DNA of 64,000 bases, taken from Flavobacteriaceae bacterium. GTDB lineage: Bacteria > Bacteroidota > Bacteroidia > Flavobacteriales > Weeksellaceae. The notes below the pieces were generated by a model, which saw only the letters and a list, made by a program, of their open reading frames with translations, was not told the origin of the DNA and ran no database searches. The number at the start of each line of letters is the position of its first letter. Within the stretch, counting starts at the first letter, position 1. Positions 63,249 through 64,000 of this stretch are shown here, one piece after another. The DNA lies in the NCBI GenBank assembly GCA_030538275.1, contig JAUNUH010000002.1, positions 62,001-126,000 of the forward strand. The letters run 5' to 3'. The translations under genes and the position numbers were made by a program.

Positions 63249-64000
63249 ATGAAAAAAATCTCTTTATTATTTACATGGCTCTTCAGCTTAAGTTTTGCTT
63301 TTGCTCAACAGCCAATACTTACCGCTATCGTTGATGGCGATTGTACAGGAGGTAATCCTAAAGTGCTAGAAATTTATGCCCACGGAAGCGTAGATTTCAG
63401 TCAGTATTCAATTGAAAGACAAGCCAATGGTGGCGCATGGGGCAATGCAACCAACCTGGCAGAGCTCGGAACGGTAACAGATGCTTTTGTCTATGTTTAC
63501 TCTGATACAAGTGATCCAGAAATTTTTTCCCAGGAATTTCCATCTGCCCAAAACGTTTGGGAAAATAATATAGTCAATGTAAACGGTGACGATGGTTTAA
63601 GAATTATTCGTGATGCCGATCAGGCAGTAATCGATCAGTTTGGTGCAACCGGCGTTGACGGTACAGGTACAGGATGGGAGTATATGGATGGTTTTGCCAA
63701 AAGAAATAACGGTACAGGTCCAGATACAGCCTTTATAGAAGCCAACTGGACATATGGAAATGGATTGCTAGACGGTCATGGTATTTGTCAAGGTGGAGAA
63801 AATTTTGAATCTGTGATGGGTGGAATCGGTACTTATACACCAACTGGTGGCTCTACAGAACCACAACTTTCTCTGATTTATCCATCAAATAACGCTGTAT
63901 TACCAATAGGTACAACAAATATAAATGTAGAATTCGCAGTTTCTAATTTTGTTATAGGTCAACCTAGTTCAGCCTCTGACGGGCATCTACACTACACCTT
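63249..64000 (+). CDS. Exported protein with a lamin-tail-like N-domain, cut by the window end
   Basis: The frame is open from the ATG at 63249 to the last base (250 codons). A signal peptide MKKISLLFTWLFSLSFAFA precedes QQPILTAIVDGDCTGGNPKV, the opening of a lamin-tail-like (LTD) domain seen in secreted nucleases and phosphatases of Bacteroidota. The domain runs through YSIERQANGGAWG, VYSDTSDPEIFSQEFPSA and GTGWEYMDGFAKRNNGTG. After a linker (TPTGGSTEPQLSLIYPSNNA) a second domain begins, SDGHLHYT. The 3' end is missing, so catalytic domain and any T9SS sorting domain cannot be seen. It could be a secreted nuclease or phosphoesterase; that is inference. Confidence 0.75.
   Translation, partial: MKKISLLFTWLFSLSFAFAQQPILTAIVDGDCTGGNPKVLEIYAHGSVDFSQYSIERQANGGAWGNATNLAELGTVTDAFVYVYSDTSDPEIFSQEFPSAQNVWENNIVNVNGDDGLRIIRDADQAVIDQFGATGVDGTGTGWEYMDGFAKRNNGTGPDTAFIEANWTYGNGLLDGHGICQGGENFESVMGGIGTYTPTGGSTEPQLSLIYPSNNAVLPIGTTNINVEFAVSNFVIGQPSSASDGHLHYT

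Noticed and set aside
1..64000. CRISPR array, integrated phage, intact insertion sequence or toxin-antitoxin pair
   Set aside because: No regularly spaced repeats, no integrase or transposase frames and no known toxin pairs were seen; the small 89-residue genes are secreted and not toxin-like by any motif.

Overview
The window is AT-rich chromosomal DNA from a member of the Bacteroidota, most likely order Flavobacteriales. Seen directly: type IX secretion (T9SS) C-terminal sorting domains, GLPGLI-family proteins, TonB-linked outer-membrane barrels with carboxypeptidase-like N-termini, A/T-rich leaders without clear Shine-Dalgarno sequences, and -7 boxes of the Bacteroidota type (TAnnTTTG), one with a TTG exactly 19 bases upstream (pyrD). 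A family-level guess (Weeksellaceae-like) is inference only. No CRISPR array, intact insertion sequence, prophage or rRNA operon is visible. The backbone is housekeeping DNA.

Layout. 1-3.3 kb: clade-type catalase, a small membrane protein and a chromate-transporter pair. 3.4-10.6 kb: the most accessory-looking stretch, with two modules that each pair an 89-residue secreted cysteine-containing protein with a GLPGLI protein (one interrupted by an amber codon), a large outer-membrane barrel, a T9SS-secreted repeat protein, and two orphan copies of its T9SS sorting domain. 10.7-23.4 kb: purB, two SRPBCC proteins, a PhnB/VOC protein, pyrD, manA, a cysE-cysK-pyruvate kinase-like operon, lplA, nhaA and a bacterial eRF1-like protein. 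23.8-34.5 kb: pth-plsC-leuS, a thioredoxin-like lipoprotein, yebC, sprT-manC-DUF389 and the mlaE-mlaF ABC pair. 34.6-37.6 kb: secreted and outer-membrane proteins, an esterase and a DUF6496 protein. 37.7-47.2 kb: purL-purC, trkA-trkH and argS. 47.3-54.1 kb: an M3 peptidase broken by a one-base frameshift, a small acetyltransferase, tRNA-Arg(ACG), a metal-chelate-binding lipoprotein, an M1 peptidase and coaX. 54.1-54.8 kb: a scar of decayed genes including a polysaccharide deacetylase remnant. 54.8-64 kb: tyrS, then a PhoB/PhoR-like two-component pair divergent from a TonB receptor, a beta-helix lipoprotein, another lipoprotein and the start of an exported protein cut by the window end.

Two loci could hold something undescribed. 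First, the GLPGLI/small-secreted-protein/outer-membrane-barrel modules at 3.4-8.5 kb. Second, the two-component-linked TonB locus at 56.2-64 kb, whose intergenic region carries duplicated 16-base sequences with 11-base half-site spacing, as expected for an OmpR/PhoB-family operator. The 4.5-10.6 kb region also shows a T9SS sorting domain behaving like a mobile or duplicating cassette. Three GC-richer palindromic intergenic segments (about 28.7, 37.1 and 49.5 kb) look like repeat elements.
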